DNA of 64,000 bases from Parasphingopyxis sp. CP4 (GCF_013378055.1 NZ_CP051130.1:186001-250000); one strand, 5' to 3'; shown: positions 53,337-63,915, counted from the stretch's first letter. Numbers and translations: made by a program. The notes: generated by a model from the sequence alone, not told the origin.

Positions 53337-54447
53337 TTTTCATCGCTTCCACAATTCGCGGGGCGGCATGGCCGTCCCCATAAGGATTGGTGATTGCACT
53401 TACGCGCGCATATTCATCTGGGTCGTCGAGCAACTTCTCTGCCTCGGCGACGATCGTCTCAGTGCAGGTTCCGACAAGGCGGCATGTGCCCGCGGTAATT
53501 GCTTCGGGGCGTTCGGTAACATCGCGGGTCACGAGTACGGGCTTGCCAAGGGAGGGCGCCTCTTCCTGGATCCCGCCTGAATCCGAGATCAAGAGATCGG
53601 CACGATCCATCAGATAAACGAAGGGCAGATAGTCCTGCGGGTCTATCAGGTGAATGCCGCTGGTATCTTCGAGCACGGCGCTTGCGGCACGCTGGACATT
53701 CTCGTTGAGATGTACCGGATACACAATCTCTACATCGCCACGGGTGGCGAGCTGAGCGAGGGCGTGGCACATTCTCTCAAGCCCGCCGTCAAAATTCTCC
53801 CGCCGGTGGCCGGTTACGACAATCAATCGTTTCTGTTGGTCGAGAAACGCAAATTTTTTGTCGAGGAGTGCCGTCCGATCTGGATCGTGGCGAAGTTCCT
53901 CAGAAACAGACAGCAGGGCATCGATCACAGTATTCCCGGTAACGGTTATACGCTCGTCCTCCACGCCTTCATTCTGGAGCGCCGCTGCCGACGTTTCGGT
54001 TGGTGCGAACAGCCAGCGAGATACCATGTCGATGAAACGCCGATTCATTTCTTCGGGCCAGGGAGCAGCGAGATTTCCTGTTCTCAGACCAGCTTCAACA
54101 TGTCCGACGGGGATTTGCCGATAGAAGGCGGCCAATGCCGCCGCCATTGCAGTCGTTGTGTCGCCATGGACCAAAACAGCGTCTGGCCTGTTTTCGGAAA
54201 ACAGTGTGTCGAGGCCGTTGAGGGTCGCCGTTGTGACATTGGCGAGGGTTTGGCCCGGTTGCATGATATCGAGATCGATATCAGGTTTAATGTCGAACAG
54301 TTCGAGCGCCTGGTCCAACATCGAACGATGCTGTCCGGTGACACAGACAATTGTCTCGAACGCCGGGTCGGCAACAAAGGCCTTGACGACCGGGGCCATC
54401 TTGATGGCCTCGGGCCGTGTACCAAAGACAATAAAAATCCTGGCCAC
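53326..54447 (-). CDS. wecB: UDP-N-acetylglucosamine 2-epimerase (non-hydrolysing)
   Basis: 373 residues, GT-B fold. Motifs GTRPEAIKMAPVV, VTGHRRENFDGGL, DSGGIQEEAPSLGKPVLV. Converts UDP-GlcNAc to UDP-ManNAc. GTG start at 54447 with GGGAG upstream. Forms an operon with wecC; the 259 bases upstream (54448-54706) contain no gene I can support. Confidence 0.94.
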   Translation of the reverse strand: MARIFIVFGTRPEAIKMAPVVKAFVADPAFETIVCVTGQHRSMLDQALELFDIKPDIDLDIMQPGQTLANVTTATLNGLDTLFSENRPDAVLVHGDTTTAMAAALAAFYRQIPVGHVEAGLRTGNLAAPWPEEMNRRFIDMVSRWLFAPTETSAAALQNEGVEDERITVTGNTVIDALLSVSEELRHDPDRTALLDKKFAFLDQQKRLIVVTGHRRENFDGGLERMCHALAQLATRGDVEIVYPVHLNENVQRAASAVLEDTSGIHLIDPQDYLPFVYLMDRADLLISDSGGIQEEAPSLGKPVLVTRDVTERPEAITAGTCRLVGTCTETIVAEAEKLLDDPDEYARVSAITNPYGDGHAAPRIVEAMKNAI

Positions 54448-54706
54448 CTTCTCTTGAACTCCCTGTTTCCATGCAGCTACCGACGCAATTTTGCTGTATG
54501 AAACTTAAAGAGGAGCACCTAATTTCGAGTAAACAAATGGTAATCGATCTCGCTGGGGCAATAACCGGACACAGGGCGAACCGGACAGCCAAAAAGGCAA
54601 ATCGATATTGTCATCCAAGCGACTGATTTAATAGGATTTAGAGAGATTTTTTGGCTATCGCCATGGTAGCTCTGCGATGGGGTGCAGTGACTCAGGAGGC
54701 TCCAGC

Positions 54707-56722
54707 CTACCCCTTGTTGGACAAGTTTCGCGCCAGATAGAAACTGGCTATGTCCAATAATGAGTGATCGGAATGTTCAATCAAGGTTGACATGATGCGC
54801 TGTTCATCCGCTCGCTTGGATAGGTTCATGCGCTTGGTTTTCCGCTCGCCAAGGCGATAATAATACAAGGCTTCCGGCACCAGCTCGATGGAAAAGCCCT
54901 GCAAATAGGCCCGGAGAAAGAATTCATGATCGTCGAGCCCGATTCTATAATGCTCAGTAAACCCGCCTAACTCCTGCCAGGCTTCAATTTTGACGAGGCA
55001 ATTGGTGTCCCCAATACCGTTTCGATAGAGGTTGAAACCAAGCCCAGGGCAGAAGGGCATTCTACGAACGCCCCATAGCGCCTCTGCATCTGGCCTACCT
55101 TCGCCGAGAAAATTATCGCTGAAGCAGCTGAGGATATCAGCGCCCGTTGTCAGGGCGGATTTGACAAAAATCTCAACCTCGTTCGGTTTCCCGTAATTGT
55201 CATCATCCTTGAACAGCAGAAACACGCCGTTCGCCTGTTCGGCCGCAGTGTTTCGGGCTGCCCCCGAATATCGATTGTCTGTTTTGATCAGGGTCGCATT
55301 TTCCACCCCGGCAACAATATCTTCCGCGGCTTTGGCGTTTGCCGGCTTGCTGCCATCGTCGACGACGATGATCTCAATATTCGGATAGGTTTGTTTGACG
55401 ATTGATTCGAGGGTCAGCTTCAGGAATTGCGGTCGGTTATGATGCGCTACGCACACAGAAACCAACGGCGCATCGGCTGTAGAGTTAACATCACTATGAT
55501 CTTGCGACCTGTCTTTGGGGTCAATCGACAAAGATTCTGCAAAGCTGTTCCATGCGTGTCGGCGGTCGGCGATGGCAGCGTTGATAGTGTCGGTGGCCGG
55601 TATCTGGCTATCCGCCAGTATCATCTCAGAAGCCTTGTCGCTGATTGCGATATGGTCATGGGCAACGACCGTGATCGTGTCCGAGCGGTTAGCCGATTCA
55701 GCAGAGAAATCCCCTGAAGCCGCCATGATGACGGGTATCCCAAGAGCCTCACATTCTTGAACCACAATTGGATTCTCATCGAGACGTGACGGAACCACAA
55801 CGAGATCGGTATCGACAAGACGCTTGAGGAAGTCCTGATGTTCCATGGGCCGCAACAGTTCGAAATTTGGACCCTCGCGTCCCAGTTCGGAGGCGAGAAA
55901 TTCGAAGGCCGGGAAATCGGCATCGGTATGACCTGAAAAAATCGGATATGCGGAGATTCCGTAAACATCCTCCAGTCGCCGAAGGACATGCACCGCGGTG
56001 ACGATTCCCTTGGTTTCCGTTAGCGTGCCGGCGAACAAAATATGGGGTTCTGTTCGCCGGGTCTTTGGACCCGTCCCTTCCGGAGCATCGGCCCATAGCG
56101 GCGGAGCGGCACGAATCTGGCCAGCCGGAACATCTTGGTGACGGATAATCCAGTCAGCTATCGTCTTGCTTTGTGTGATGACTTCATCTGCCATCAACAG
56201 CGCCGCATTCTCGATTTGCAGCTTCGCCAAGTCAGCTGGCGTCTCTACCACCGAGCGGCCAATCGCTATCTGATAACCGAAAGTCGTGGCTAAGTGGATG
56301 GTTGCCGCGAAGTCGAAGTCGAGAAGACCGACTTTTCGCGCCTGCAAGAGATAATATGCCGAATGGGGCGCGCCAACGAAGTGAAGCTGTTGCGGTTTGG
56401 TCCGTCGCGTCCATTCCAATATCTGCGCAGGGACCTCGGCCAGTTGCCCATGGGGCGAATTTGCTCCTCGAAAACTCCCGTCGAGCGGGAGCGGGGACAC
56501 CGCAATTCCAAGGTTTGAAAGGGTCCGTACACTAAACGCATCGTCGCGCGCATCGAGACGCGACATGTAGCGAACAACGGCCCTGGGTCCGAGTGTCGTG
56601 ACAAGCGTTCGAAGATAGGCAAATTCGGTTGACGCAACTGACATCGACTGGAGGTCGGAAACCATGACGACTTCCGGCGCATCGTCAGAATTGCTGATAC
56701 CCATCTGGGAAGATTGGTTCAT
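54707..56722 (-). CDS. Two-domain glycosyltransferase, GT4-like followed by GT2
   Basis: 671 residues from ATG 56722 with AGGAG upstream (a TTG at 56746 is also in frame). Residues about 20-390 form a GT-B, GT4-like unit: HILFAGTLTETKG and SRLDENPIVVQECEALGIPV carry the E-x7-E-like site. Residues about 420-660 form a GT-A, GT2 unit: VSVCVAHHNRPQFLKLTLESI, IIVVDDGSKP, LFKDDDN and the late YRIGLDDHEF. Two linkages of one repeat unit could be made by one polypeptide. No membrane helices. Confidence 0.88.
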   Translation of the reverse strand: MNQSSQMGISNSDDAPEVVMVSDLQSMSVASTEFAYLRTLVTTLGPRAVVRYMSRLDARDDAFSVRTLSNLGIAVSPLPLDGSFRGANSPHGQLAEVPAQILEWTRRTKPQQLHFVGAPHSAYYLLQARKVGLLDFDFAATIHLATTFGYQIAIGRSVVETPADLAKLQIENAALLMADEVITQSKTIADWIIRHQDVPAGQIRAAPPLWADAPEGTGPKTRRTEPHILFAGTLTETKGIVTAVHVLRRLEDVYGISAYPIFSGHTDADFPAFEFLASELGREGPNFELLRPMEHQDFLKRLVDTDLVVVPSRLDENPIVVQECEALGIPVIMAASGDFSAESANRSDTITVVAHDHIAISDKASEMILADSQIPATDTINAAIADRRHAWNSFAESLSIDPKDRSQDHSDVNSTADAPLVSVCVAHHNRPQFLKLTLESIVKQTYPNIEIIVVDDGSKPANAKAAEDIVAGVENATLIKTDNRYSGAARNTAAEQANGVFLLFKDDDNYGKPNEVEIFVKSALTTGADILSCFSDNFLGEGRPDAEALWGVRRMPFCPGLGFNLYRNGIGDTNCLVKIEAWQELGGFTEHYRIGLDDHEFFLRAYLQGFSIELVPEALYYYRLGERKTKRMNLSKRADEQRIMSTLIEHSDHSLLDIASFYLARNLSNKG

Positions 56723-56763
56723 CGGTTTGCGACACTCCTGGTTCAAGCCTGGTCACTCTGCAA

Positions 56764-56782
56764 TTGGCGCCGAGCGCGCCAA
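56764..56782 (-). terminator. Small perfect hairpin between fcl and the GT4-GT2 gene
   Basis: TTGGCGC (56764-56770) pairs with GCGCCAA (56776-56782) around CGAGC. No T run follows on the minus strand, so it may be a weak terminator after fcl, a leader hairpin of the GT gene, or chance. Confidence 0.25.
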
Positions 56783-56861
56783 CGGACCGGTCAAAGAAAA
56801 CGCAGTAACGATAGCGATATAGCTGTCAGGCTTCGAATTCCAGAGCGTTGCCTATTAGCGT

Positions 56862-57824
56862 CTATTGATCTCGCAAGCCATCAGCTGGCTGGCTGAGGAA
56901 CCATTTATAAGTATCATGAATGCCGTGCTCCAATGCAATTGACGCCTTCCAACCCAATCGCTCCAAACGAGATACGTCCATGAGTTTGCGCTGGGTTCCG
57001 TCAGGCTTGGTGGCGTCGAACGCGAGTTGGCCCGTAAATCCCGTGACATCCGCGAGCATTGTACTCAGCTCCCTTATGGTTACATCCTCGCCACAGCCGA
57101 TATTGATATGGCTAAGCATTGGCTGTGTCTCGCGGAGATAGGTTTCATGCTCCAGATCCATCACGAACAAGGACGCCTCTGCCATATCATCCACGTGAAG
57201 GAATTCGCGGCGTGGCGTTCCCGATCCCCAAATTACAACTTCCGGCGCGCCGCTTTGCACAGCTTCGTGAAAGCGTCGCAACAATGCTGGTAGGACATGG
57301 CTGTTCTCCGGATGAAAATTGTCACCCGGCCCATATAGGTTGGTCGGCATGACCGATCGATAATCGGTGCCATATTGCCGGTTATAGCTTTCGCAGAGTT
57401 TGATTCCGGCAATCTTTGCGATCGCATAGGGCTCGTTGGTCGGCTCAAGCGTACCGGTGAGAAGTGCATCCTCGCGCATCGGTTGGTCGGCATTCTTCGG
57501 ATAGATGCAGCTCGAGCCAAGCTGTAGAAGTTTCTCTACGCCCGCTGCATAAGCTTGATGGATCACATTGCATTCGATCATCAGGTTTTCGTAAATAAAT
57601 TGCGCGGGATAACTGTTGTTCGCTGCAATCCCGCCAACCTTGGCCGCGGCTAATATTACCTGATCAGGGCGTTCATCCTGAAAGAATTGGCGCACCGCTG
57701 CTTGATCGGTCAGGTCAATTTCTGAACTGGTACGCGTAATCAGCTCAACGTCATCTCGTTTTCGCAATTGTCGCAGAATTGCCGACCCGACCATGCCGGA
57801 ATGGCCAGCTACGTAAATACGCAT
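56862..57824 (-). CDS. fcl: GDP-L-fucose synthase
   Basis: 320-residue extended SDR, a 3,5-epimerase/4-reductase. [14 protein letters not shown] motif, the [10 protein letters not shown] segment with the catalytic Ser and Cys, YAIAKIAG with Tyr and Lys, and [22 protein letters not shown]. It makes GDP-L-fucose from the product of Gmd, encoded 5 kb to the right on the other strand. Ribosome site AGGAG nine bases upstream. Confidence 0.95.
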   Translation of the reverse strand: MRIYVAGHSGMVGSAILRQLRKRDDVELITRTSSEIDLTDQAAVRQFFQDERPDQVILAAAKVGGIAANNSYPAQFIYENLMIECNVIHQAYAAGVEKLLQLGSSCIYPKNADQPMREDALLTGTLEPTNEPYAIAKIAGIKLCESYNRQYGTDYRSVMPTNLYGPGDNFHPENSHVLPALLRRFHEAVQSGAPEVVIWGSGTPRREFLHVDDMAEASLFVMDLEHETYLRETQPMLSHINIGCGEDVTIRELSTMLADVTGFTGQLAFDATKPDGTQRKLMDVSRLERLGWKASIALEHGIHDTYKWFLSQPADGLRDQ

Positions 57825-58244
57825 TCAAGAGGCTCCTGCCGATTCGTACCGATGAGCGTGGGACTATAGGGTTGGGCCTTTGGTTACCAGAATAAGCGAA
57901 TGGCCGTGATCGGTGTTCGTATAGATTAGGTGGCCGCGACAGCCGGATCGCCGCGAATCCTCTTTCGGCGCGAGCAGCCGCATGTGGAAGCGAGATGATG
58001 CTCCGGATTTGATACCGATATGCTGTTGATTTGGTATGCCAATCATGACAATCGGATGAGCGGTTTCGGGGCGATAGCATGGTAATGCGCTGATAACCCT
58101 GACCGCGATATGCATCATTGATTGATTGAGCATGTCTGTCCATCGGCAGCGTGCAGATGATTTCGAATACTCCGCGAGATATGTTGGTGACCCAGGCTTG
58201 GGAAATGGCGATGTCCGATATAGGGTCTCAATGAAGGACATCGA
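57825..58244. other. Divergent intergenic region without a supported gene
   Basis: About 420 bases between fcl and the giant glycosyltransferase gene. Minus-strand open frames cross it but lack a ribosome site and any family look, and one is only the shadow of the gene to the right. It is more AT-rich than the flanks and must hold two divergent promoters, though no hexamer pair stands out. A decayed gene cannot be excluded. Confidence 0.4.
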
Positions 58245-61200
58245 ATGACACAAGGCTTCGTTGGGAAATACGAGCGCTATCCAGATCTGACCGGTGATCG
58301 GCGTGCCGAAGGCGGTCGCCGACTGGCTGGTCTGACGCGCGAAAGCTCGCCCGATGCGCCACTCGTGACAATCATCACAGTCAGTTTCAATTCTGCCGAG
58401 ACAATTGAGCAGACGATCCGTTCGGTCCGCGATCAAAGCTATGGCAATATCGAATATGTGGTTGTTGATGGTGCGTCCAGCGACGCGACGGTCGACATCC
58501 TGCGGCGCCATGAAGATTTGATCGACTATTTCGTGTCAGAACCCGATGACGGTCTCTACTACGCGATGAACAAGGCGATCGAGCTTGCCCAGGGCGAACT
58601 CATCCTGATCCTGAATTCCGATGACTGGCTCGAATCAAATGCAATCGAACGGCTGGTCGATGCAAAACAGTATAGCGGTCGTGAATTCGTTGGGGCTTTG
58701 GCGCGCTATATCGACGAGGAGTCGAACACGTCCCATATTCTGCGGTCGATGCCGTTTGATGACGCGGTCTATTTCCGGATGCCATTGCGACATGAAACCA
58801 TGTTGGTGCCAGCAGCATTATATGACTGCGTCGGACCCTATGATGTCGACTATCGGATCATCGCTGATCGAGATCTAACCGCACGCCTATTTGATGCTCA
58901 TGCGACCTATTATGAAGTGCCCGAGCCGTTGTTGAACTTCCGCACATCGGGAATCTCGAACACAAATCATGAGCTTCTGGAAAGTGAGAAAGATCGCTTG
59001 TTGGCAAAGGAGTTTCCTTGTCTAACTCCAGATCAGCGGCGCCAGCTCACGGATAACAAAACGATGTGCGCCGACACTCTGTTCGAGATCGCTGGCGCGC
59101 ATCTCGATGATCCAAAATTTGTTAAGGCCAGTCGCGCATTGTTCGAAGACCGACGCGTGCATAATGGCAAGCGATGGCAATCCGACGCATTTGATACGCT
59201 GGGCGATACAGATTTTGAAACCTGGCCGAAAATCAGCGTGATCGTGCCATTTTACGAGGCTGAGACGAGCATCGGTGAGTGCCTCGATTCCGTGCTTGCG
59301 CAAAGCCTGTCGGAATTTGAAGTCATTTGCATCAATGATTGCGCCGTTGATGATAGCCAGGCGATTGTTGACGATCATATGGCGCGCGATCGTCGCATTA
59401 AGTCATTCAGAAATGACGGCAACATCGGACTGGGAGCGAGCCGGAATGCGGGTGTTCGCGTTGCGAATGGCCGATATATTTTCCACCTTGATCCGGATGA
59501 CACATTGCCCGCCAATGCGCTCGAAGCGCTCTACAGCACGGCGACAGAGCATAAGAGCGACATGGTGAAGGGAGCGTATCGAGCAAGCCAGGGCCTGCAT
59601 CGGCAAGAGTCTGCTAAAGCAATTACAAAATATCCGTGCGGCATTGAAGACCAGATAGTGACCAATACCACATTGAAGGAAATGCCCCGTTTGTTGCGTA
59701 CAACCGAAGGGCATTGGTCATATCTCTATGCGGCTACCTTCGCTCGCCAGACGCCTTACCCGACTGATCTGAAAATGGGTCAAGACAGCATGTTTATGGT
59801 CAATGCGGTCCCGCGGGCACGATCGATCTCGTTAATTCCGGACGTTGTTTACAACTATCAAGCGAACCCCGAAAGCGCGATGAACCACTTCACCGCACGA
59901 AAATTGTTCGACGCCTTGGAATGGCGCCGTCGCGCCTGGCATGTTTTGAATGACGCAGGCATGACTGAAATTGGCGAACATATGCTGTTTGCATATTGGA
60001 GCCGCGCATTCTTCGAGAGTGTCGATAAGATTCTGACGGCTGAAAATCATGCGCTGTTTGAAGAACGGCTCGGCCGCGCGCTGAGCGATGCCGAATATCC
60101 GGGCAACAACCCGCCATCGGATCCTGTCTTGCGGCAAAGGTTCGACCAAGCGGTGGCGCGGATCGGAAATGGCAAAATGCCGGCCAACGCGTCGACTACC
60201 TCAAATGATGGTACCAGTTTCCGGGTCGCTACGTTTTCAACGCAAGATCATGGCGGCGCGGGCATTGGTAGCCAACGCAGGGTAGAATATCTCCGCAAGG
60301 CCGGGCTGGATGCACGCATCTATTGCGCCTTGCGCAATACGGACCACGACTATGTGCACCAGCTGCCCCTAGCAACGCCGGGAAGCACAGAAATACAGCT
60401 GCCGGATGCACGCGCTCACTGGAAAGAAAAGGTGGTCTTACGCAGAAGTGATTTTCCCGATCTTAAGGCTAATGAACTGTTTTCAAAGCCGGAATCGATC
60501 GTCGACTTTCGCAATGCCAAATCTGTTTTTGAAGAAGCCGATATCGTGCACATGCACTGGGTATCGGGGGTGTTCGACTATAAAAATGTAGACGTCATCG
60601 CCGAAAAACCGATTGTCTGGACCCTAGCCGATATGAGCGCCTTTACCGGTGGCTGTCATTACTCCGAGGGCTGTGAGGGCTATCAAACGGATTGTAAGAA
60701 TTGCCCGTTGCTCGGCGGTGAATCAGATCTCGCTCATCAATTCTGGCGTATCAAGCGTGATGCATATGCCAAACTAAAGAATCTCCACATCATTTGTCCG
60801 TCCCAATGGCTGGCAGATCGGGTTCGGAACAGCACGCTGTTGGGGGATCGGCCTGTCCACATGATCCCGAATGCACTCCCCGTCGATCGGTTCAAACCAA
60901 CTAATCGGTTGGTTGCGCGGAAGCGATTGGGTCTGCCGCTTGACCGAAAGCTGATTGCATTTGGCGCCGACAGCTTGGGTAACTCGCGAAAGGGTGGTGA
61001 TATTCTGCGCGCGGCTATCCAGATATTGAAATCCCGAAACGCATTGGATGGGATTGAAGGTATTTTCTTTGGGCATGGTGGCGCTGATTTCGGGATTCCA
61101 GCCCATGAAATGGGCCAGGTCTCCGATGAGGAAACCATGTCTCTTATTTACGCGGCCGCGGATATATTTGCCTTTCCGTCACGTGAAGATAATGCCCCGT

Positions 61201-62531
61201 TGACGGTCGTGGAATCGATGCTTTCCGGTACGCCGGTTGTCGGGTTTCCGGTTGGCAACGTTGTTGAGCTGATCGAACATCGCGTCACCGGTTATATCGC
61301 TCAGCAGGGAGATATTGAGGATTTCGCTACTGGAATTGAATGGGCTCTTGCAGGCCGTAGTAGCGCAACGACCTTAGATCGCCGTGCCCAAAACCATATC
61401 GATGCGCGCGCGCATAATGATCCTGAGATAGCGGTCGCGCGGCATATTGCGCTCTACGAAAAAATCACAGGATCAGCCGTTGATCGCGGCAAGCGATATG
61501 GCGTTTTTGGCGCCTCGCTGACGGGCCAAGGTGTTCGCCACGATAGCGGGGAAGCACTTGGATATGTTGAATTTCTGAAACGAAAACATGCGGCGAATGT
61601 GAATTCTCGCTCGGCGAATATTAAGCGTTTCTGTTATCCCGGGAACAGATTGTCGGACGGCGGCATGATCGCGCTGGACCATGTTATCAGCGAGAAACCC
61701 GATATCTGCATCCTTGAACTTGCCGTTGAGAATCAGGCTGTTGGACGACTGGCAACCCATGAAGAAGTGAGTCTCATATATTCAAGGCTGTTGGATAATG
61801 GCATTCTTCCGGTGACATTTCTCGTGCCGCTACCGATCGGCCGGAAGCCAGAAAAACTACCCAATTTCACGGCAGCTGTAGAGATATGCGAACAGCATGG
61901 TCTACCTATCTTGATAGCTGATACACAGCAGATCGCGGCGTCGGGGGCGGAATTCAACGATGTCCATACCACGGCAGAAAGCGGTGAAAAACTGGCAGAC
62001 CAGTTGGCGGATTTCCTGTCGGCCTTGCCTTTTGACGATTTGAAACGTCAATTTCGCAACTATAATATTCCGCAATCGACGCTGAAATCACAAAGATTAT
62101 CGATGCCGTCTCATAAGGATCTCGAACGCATTTGCATTCGCATTGAACCGCGGGATGATCAGCCGTTTCGTTTCCGAATTGTCCAGCGGCATGAGATTGG
62201 ACCGCATTCGCCAGTATTGGATGTACGTACATTAGACGATGACAATGCTGGTGACGGCTGGGAGCGGCATTCAGTGTCGGTATGGGACCAATATTGTCAC
62301 TACAGTCGCAAGTCATATGTGACGCTCCTGCCCGATGATCGCGAGTACCGCGGAGCCGTGTCTGTTGAGATTTCAATCGCTTCGGATTCCCCTGACTATT
62401 CGAGATGCAGGCGGAGCGTAGAATCCTGGCCTGCGCCAGAGGAGCTGTCCCTGCGTCCGATTGGGGCAATCTACATATTGGCAGATTCCGAGTTTTGCGC
62501 GACCATAAGCGATAAAGTGCAATCAGAATAA
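58245..62531 (+). CDS. Giant multidomain glycosyltransferase: GT2-GT2-GT4 with C-terminal SGNH-like domain
   Basis: 1428 residues in one uninterrupted frame, AAGGA before the ATG. Domain 1 (about 40-260), GT2: TIITVSFNSAETIEQTI, VVVDGASSDATVDIL, LNSDDW. Domain 2 (about 328-560), GT2: ISVIVPFYEAETSIGECL, INDCAVDDS, HLDPDDTLP. Domain 3 (about 658-1080), GT4: FRVATFSTQDHGGAGIGSQR, PSREDNAPLTVVESMLSGTP. Domain 4 (about 1085-1290), SGNH-like: FGASLTGQGV as block I and NDVHTTAESG as block V; then about 130 residues of beta-rich sequence ending with the chain. Cytoplasmic, no membrane helix. Probably builds several linkages of one repeat unit and acts on an acyl group. The terminal region has no name I recognise. 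Confidence 0.88.
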   Translation: MTQGFVGKYERYPDLTGDRRAEGGRRLAGLTRESSPDAPLVTIITVSFNSAETIEQTIRSVRDQSYGNIEYVVVDGASSDATVDILRRHEDLIDYFVSEPDDGLYYAMNKAIELAQGELILILNSDDWLESNAIERLVDAKQYSGREFVGALARYIDEESNTSHILRSMPFDDAVYFRMPLRHETMLVPAALYDCVGPYDVDYRIIADRDLTARLFDAHATYYEVPEPLLNFRTSGISNTNHELLESEKDRLLAKEFPCLTPDQRRQLTDNKTMCADTLFEIAGAHLDDPKFVKASRALFEDRRVHNGKRWQSDAFDTLGDTDFETWPKISVIVPFYEAETSIGECLDSVLAQSLSEFEVICINDCAVDDSQAIVDDHMARDRRIKSFRNDGNIGLGASRNAGVRVANGRYIFHLDPDDTLPANALEALYSTATEHKSDMVKGAYRASQGLHRQESAKAITKYPCGIEDQIVTNTTLKEMPRLLRTTEGHWSYLYAATFARQTPYPTDLKMGQDSMFMVNAVPRARSISLIPDVVYNYQANPESAMNHFTARKLFDALEWRRRAWHVLNDAGMTEIGEHMLFAYWSRAFFESVDKILTAENHALFEERLGRALSDAEYPGNNPPSDPVLRQRFDQAVARIGNGKMPANASTTSNDGTSFRVATFSTQDHGGAGIGSQRRVEYLRKAGLDARIYCALRNTDHDYVHQLPLATPGSTEIQLPDARAHWKEKVVLRRSDFPDLKANELFSKPESIVDFRNAKSVFEEADIVHMHWVSGVFDYKNVDVIAEKPIVWTLADMSAFTGGCHYSEGCEGYQTDCKNCPLLGGESDLAHQFWRIKRDAYAKLKNLHIICPSQWLADRVRNSTLLGDRPVHMIPNALPVDRFKPTNRLVARKRLGLPLDRKLIAFGADSLGNSRKGGDILRAAIQILKSRNALDGIEGIFFGHGGADFGIPAHEMGQVSDEETMSLIYAAADIFAFPSREDNAPLTVVESMLSGTPVVGFPVGNVVELIEHRVTGYIAQQGDIEDFATGIEWALAGRSSATTLDRRAQNHIDARAHNDPEIAVARHIALYEKITGSAVDRGKRYGVFGASLTGQGVRHDSGEALGYVEFLKRKHAANVNSRSANIKRFCYPGNRLSDGGMIALDHVISEKPDICILELAVENQAVGRLATHEEVSLIYSRLLDNGILPVTFLVPLPIGRKPEKLPNFTAAVEICEQHGLPILIADTQQIAASGAEFNDVHTTAESGEKLADQLADFLSALPFDDLKRQFRNYNIPQSTLKSQRLSMPSHKDLERICIRIEPRDDQPFRFRIVQRHEIGPHSPVLDVRTLDDDNAGDGWERHSVSVWDQYCHYSRKSYVTLLPDDREYRGAVSVEISIASDSPDYSRCRRSVESWPAPEELSLRPIGAIYILADSEFCATISDKVQSE

Positions 62532-62575
62532 ATGAGTCGGAAATTCAGGACTTTCAGAGGAGTTCGATCTAAAAT

Positions 62576-62599
62576 CATTGCGGCAATGGCGGTTTTTTT
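62576..62599 (+). terminator. Candidate intrinsic terminator after the giant gene
   Basis: Short stem CATTG-CGG-CAATG (62576-62588) followed after GCGG by seven T (62593-62599), 45 nt past the stop. The stem is weak (5 bp) but the T run is the longest in the region. Confidence 0.4.
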
Positions 62600-62793
62600 G
62601 CGATGGACGCGAGCCGTGGCGAGGCTGGGATAGGTCGGGCTGCGCTCGGGACCTGTCCACCGCTACCGCTGCATCAATACGGTGTAGCTGTGTTTCCTTT
62701 GTCAGTGATGGTAGCAGCAGAGCGTATTGCGGATTGCGGCATAGAAACAATGAAGAGGCGTGCAAGCAAGGCGCTGAATGGACGGGATAGGAA

Positions 62794-63915
62794 ATGTCGA
62801 AAAAAGCCCTCATCACTGGAGTTACGGGTCAGGATGGCTCTTACCTAGCCGAGTTTTTGCTCGACAAAGGGTATGAGGTCCACGGGATCAAGCGCCGGGC
62901 ATCGCTGTTCAATACGGATCGCATCGACCATATCTACGAAGACCCTCATGTGAGCGATGTGCATTTCAGGCTGCACTATGGCGACCTGACCGACACCTCT
63001 AACCTCACTCGTATTCTGTCGGAGGTCCAGCCTGACGAGGTGTATAATCTGGGCGCTCAATCTCATGTGGCCGTGAGCTTCGAAGCGCCGGAGTATACAG
63101 CGGATGTCGATGCCATTGGGACATTGCGACTGCTGGAAGCGATCCGGTTTCTGGGACTGTCCAAAAAAACGCGTTTCTATCAGGCATCAACATCTGAACT
63201 ATACGGCCTGGTCCAGGAAACGCCGCAAACGGAAACTACACCTTTTCATCCCCGCAGTCCGTACGCTGTGGCGAAGCTCTACGCCTATTGGACATGCGTA
63301 AATTATCGCGAGGCATATGGACTTTACGCCTGTAACGGCATTTTGTTCAATCACGAGAGCCCCCGCCGCGGCGAAACATTTGTGACCCGAAAAATCACTC
63401 GCGGATTGGCGAATATTGCAATGGGTATCGAGCCGTGCCTGTATATGGGCAATATTGATAGTCTGCGGGACTGGGGGCATGCCAAGGATTATGTCCGAAT
63501 GCAGTGGATGATGCTCCAGCAGGACGAACCGGCGGATTTTGTGATTGCCACCGGGGAACAATATTCGGTTCGTGAATTCATTCGCTGGTCCGCCGAAGAG
63601 CTGGGAATTGGGTTGGAATTTTCTGGCACTGGCATTGAAGAGATTGCCACAGTGACGGCGATCGACGGCGATATTGCGCCGGCATTGAAGCCTGGCGACG
63701 TCGTGATGCGGATCGACAAACGCTATTTCCGGCCCGCGGAGGTGGAAACATTATTGGGTGATCCTTCCAAGGCAAAACGGGAACTCGGCTGGGAACCGAA
63801 AATCACGGCCCAGGAAATGTGCGCCGAAATGGTCGCGGAAGACTTGAAGACAGCGAAGCGCCATGCCCTTCTAATGGAACACGGCCTAGACGTACCGGTA
63901 TCGTTCGAAGGGTGA
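62794..63915 (+). CDS. gmd: GDP-mannose 4,6-dehydratase
   Basis: 373-residue extended [22 protein letters not shown] motif, [16 protein letters not shown], the active site STSELYG with [10 protein letters not shown], and [17 protein letters not shown]. Converts GDP-mannose to GDP-4-keto-6-deoxymannose, the substrate of Fcl or of a GDP-rhamnose/perosamine branch. With fcl in the same locus, L-fucose is the expected product. Confidence 0.95.
   Translation: MSKKALITGVTGQDGSYLAEFLLDKGYEVHGIKRRASLFNTDRIDHIYEDPHVSDVHFRLHYGDLTDTSNLTRILSEVQPDEVYNLGAQSHVAVSFEAPEYTADVDAIGTLRLLEAIRFLGLSKKTRFYQASTSELYGLVQETPQTETTPFHPRSPYAVAKLYAYWTCVNYREAYGLYACNGILFNHESPRRGETFVTRKITRGLANIAMGIEPCLYMGNIDSLRDWGHAKDYVRMQWMMLQQDEPADFVIATGEQYSVREFIRWSAEELGIGLEFSGTGIEEIATVTAIDGDIAPALKPGDVVMRIDKRYFRPAEVETLLGDPSKAKRELGWEPKITAQEMCAEMVAEDLKTAKRHALLMEHGLDVPVSFEG

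Noticed and set aside
57864-58511. 215-residue minus-strand ORF
   Set aside because: Half of it is the shadow of the giant glycosyltransferase gene and the rest shows no motif or ribosome site.
62578-62790. 70-residue plus-strand ORF before gmd
   Set aside because: Starts inside a likely terminator, Cys/Arg/Trp-rich random texture, no ribosome site.
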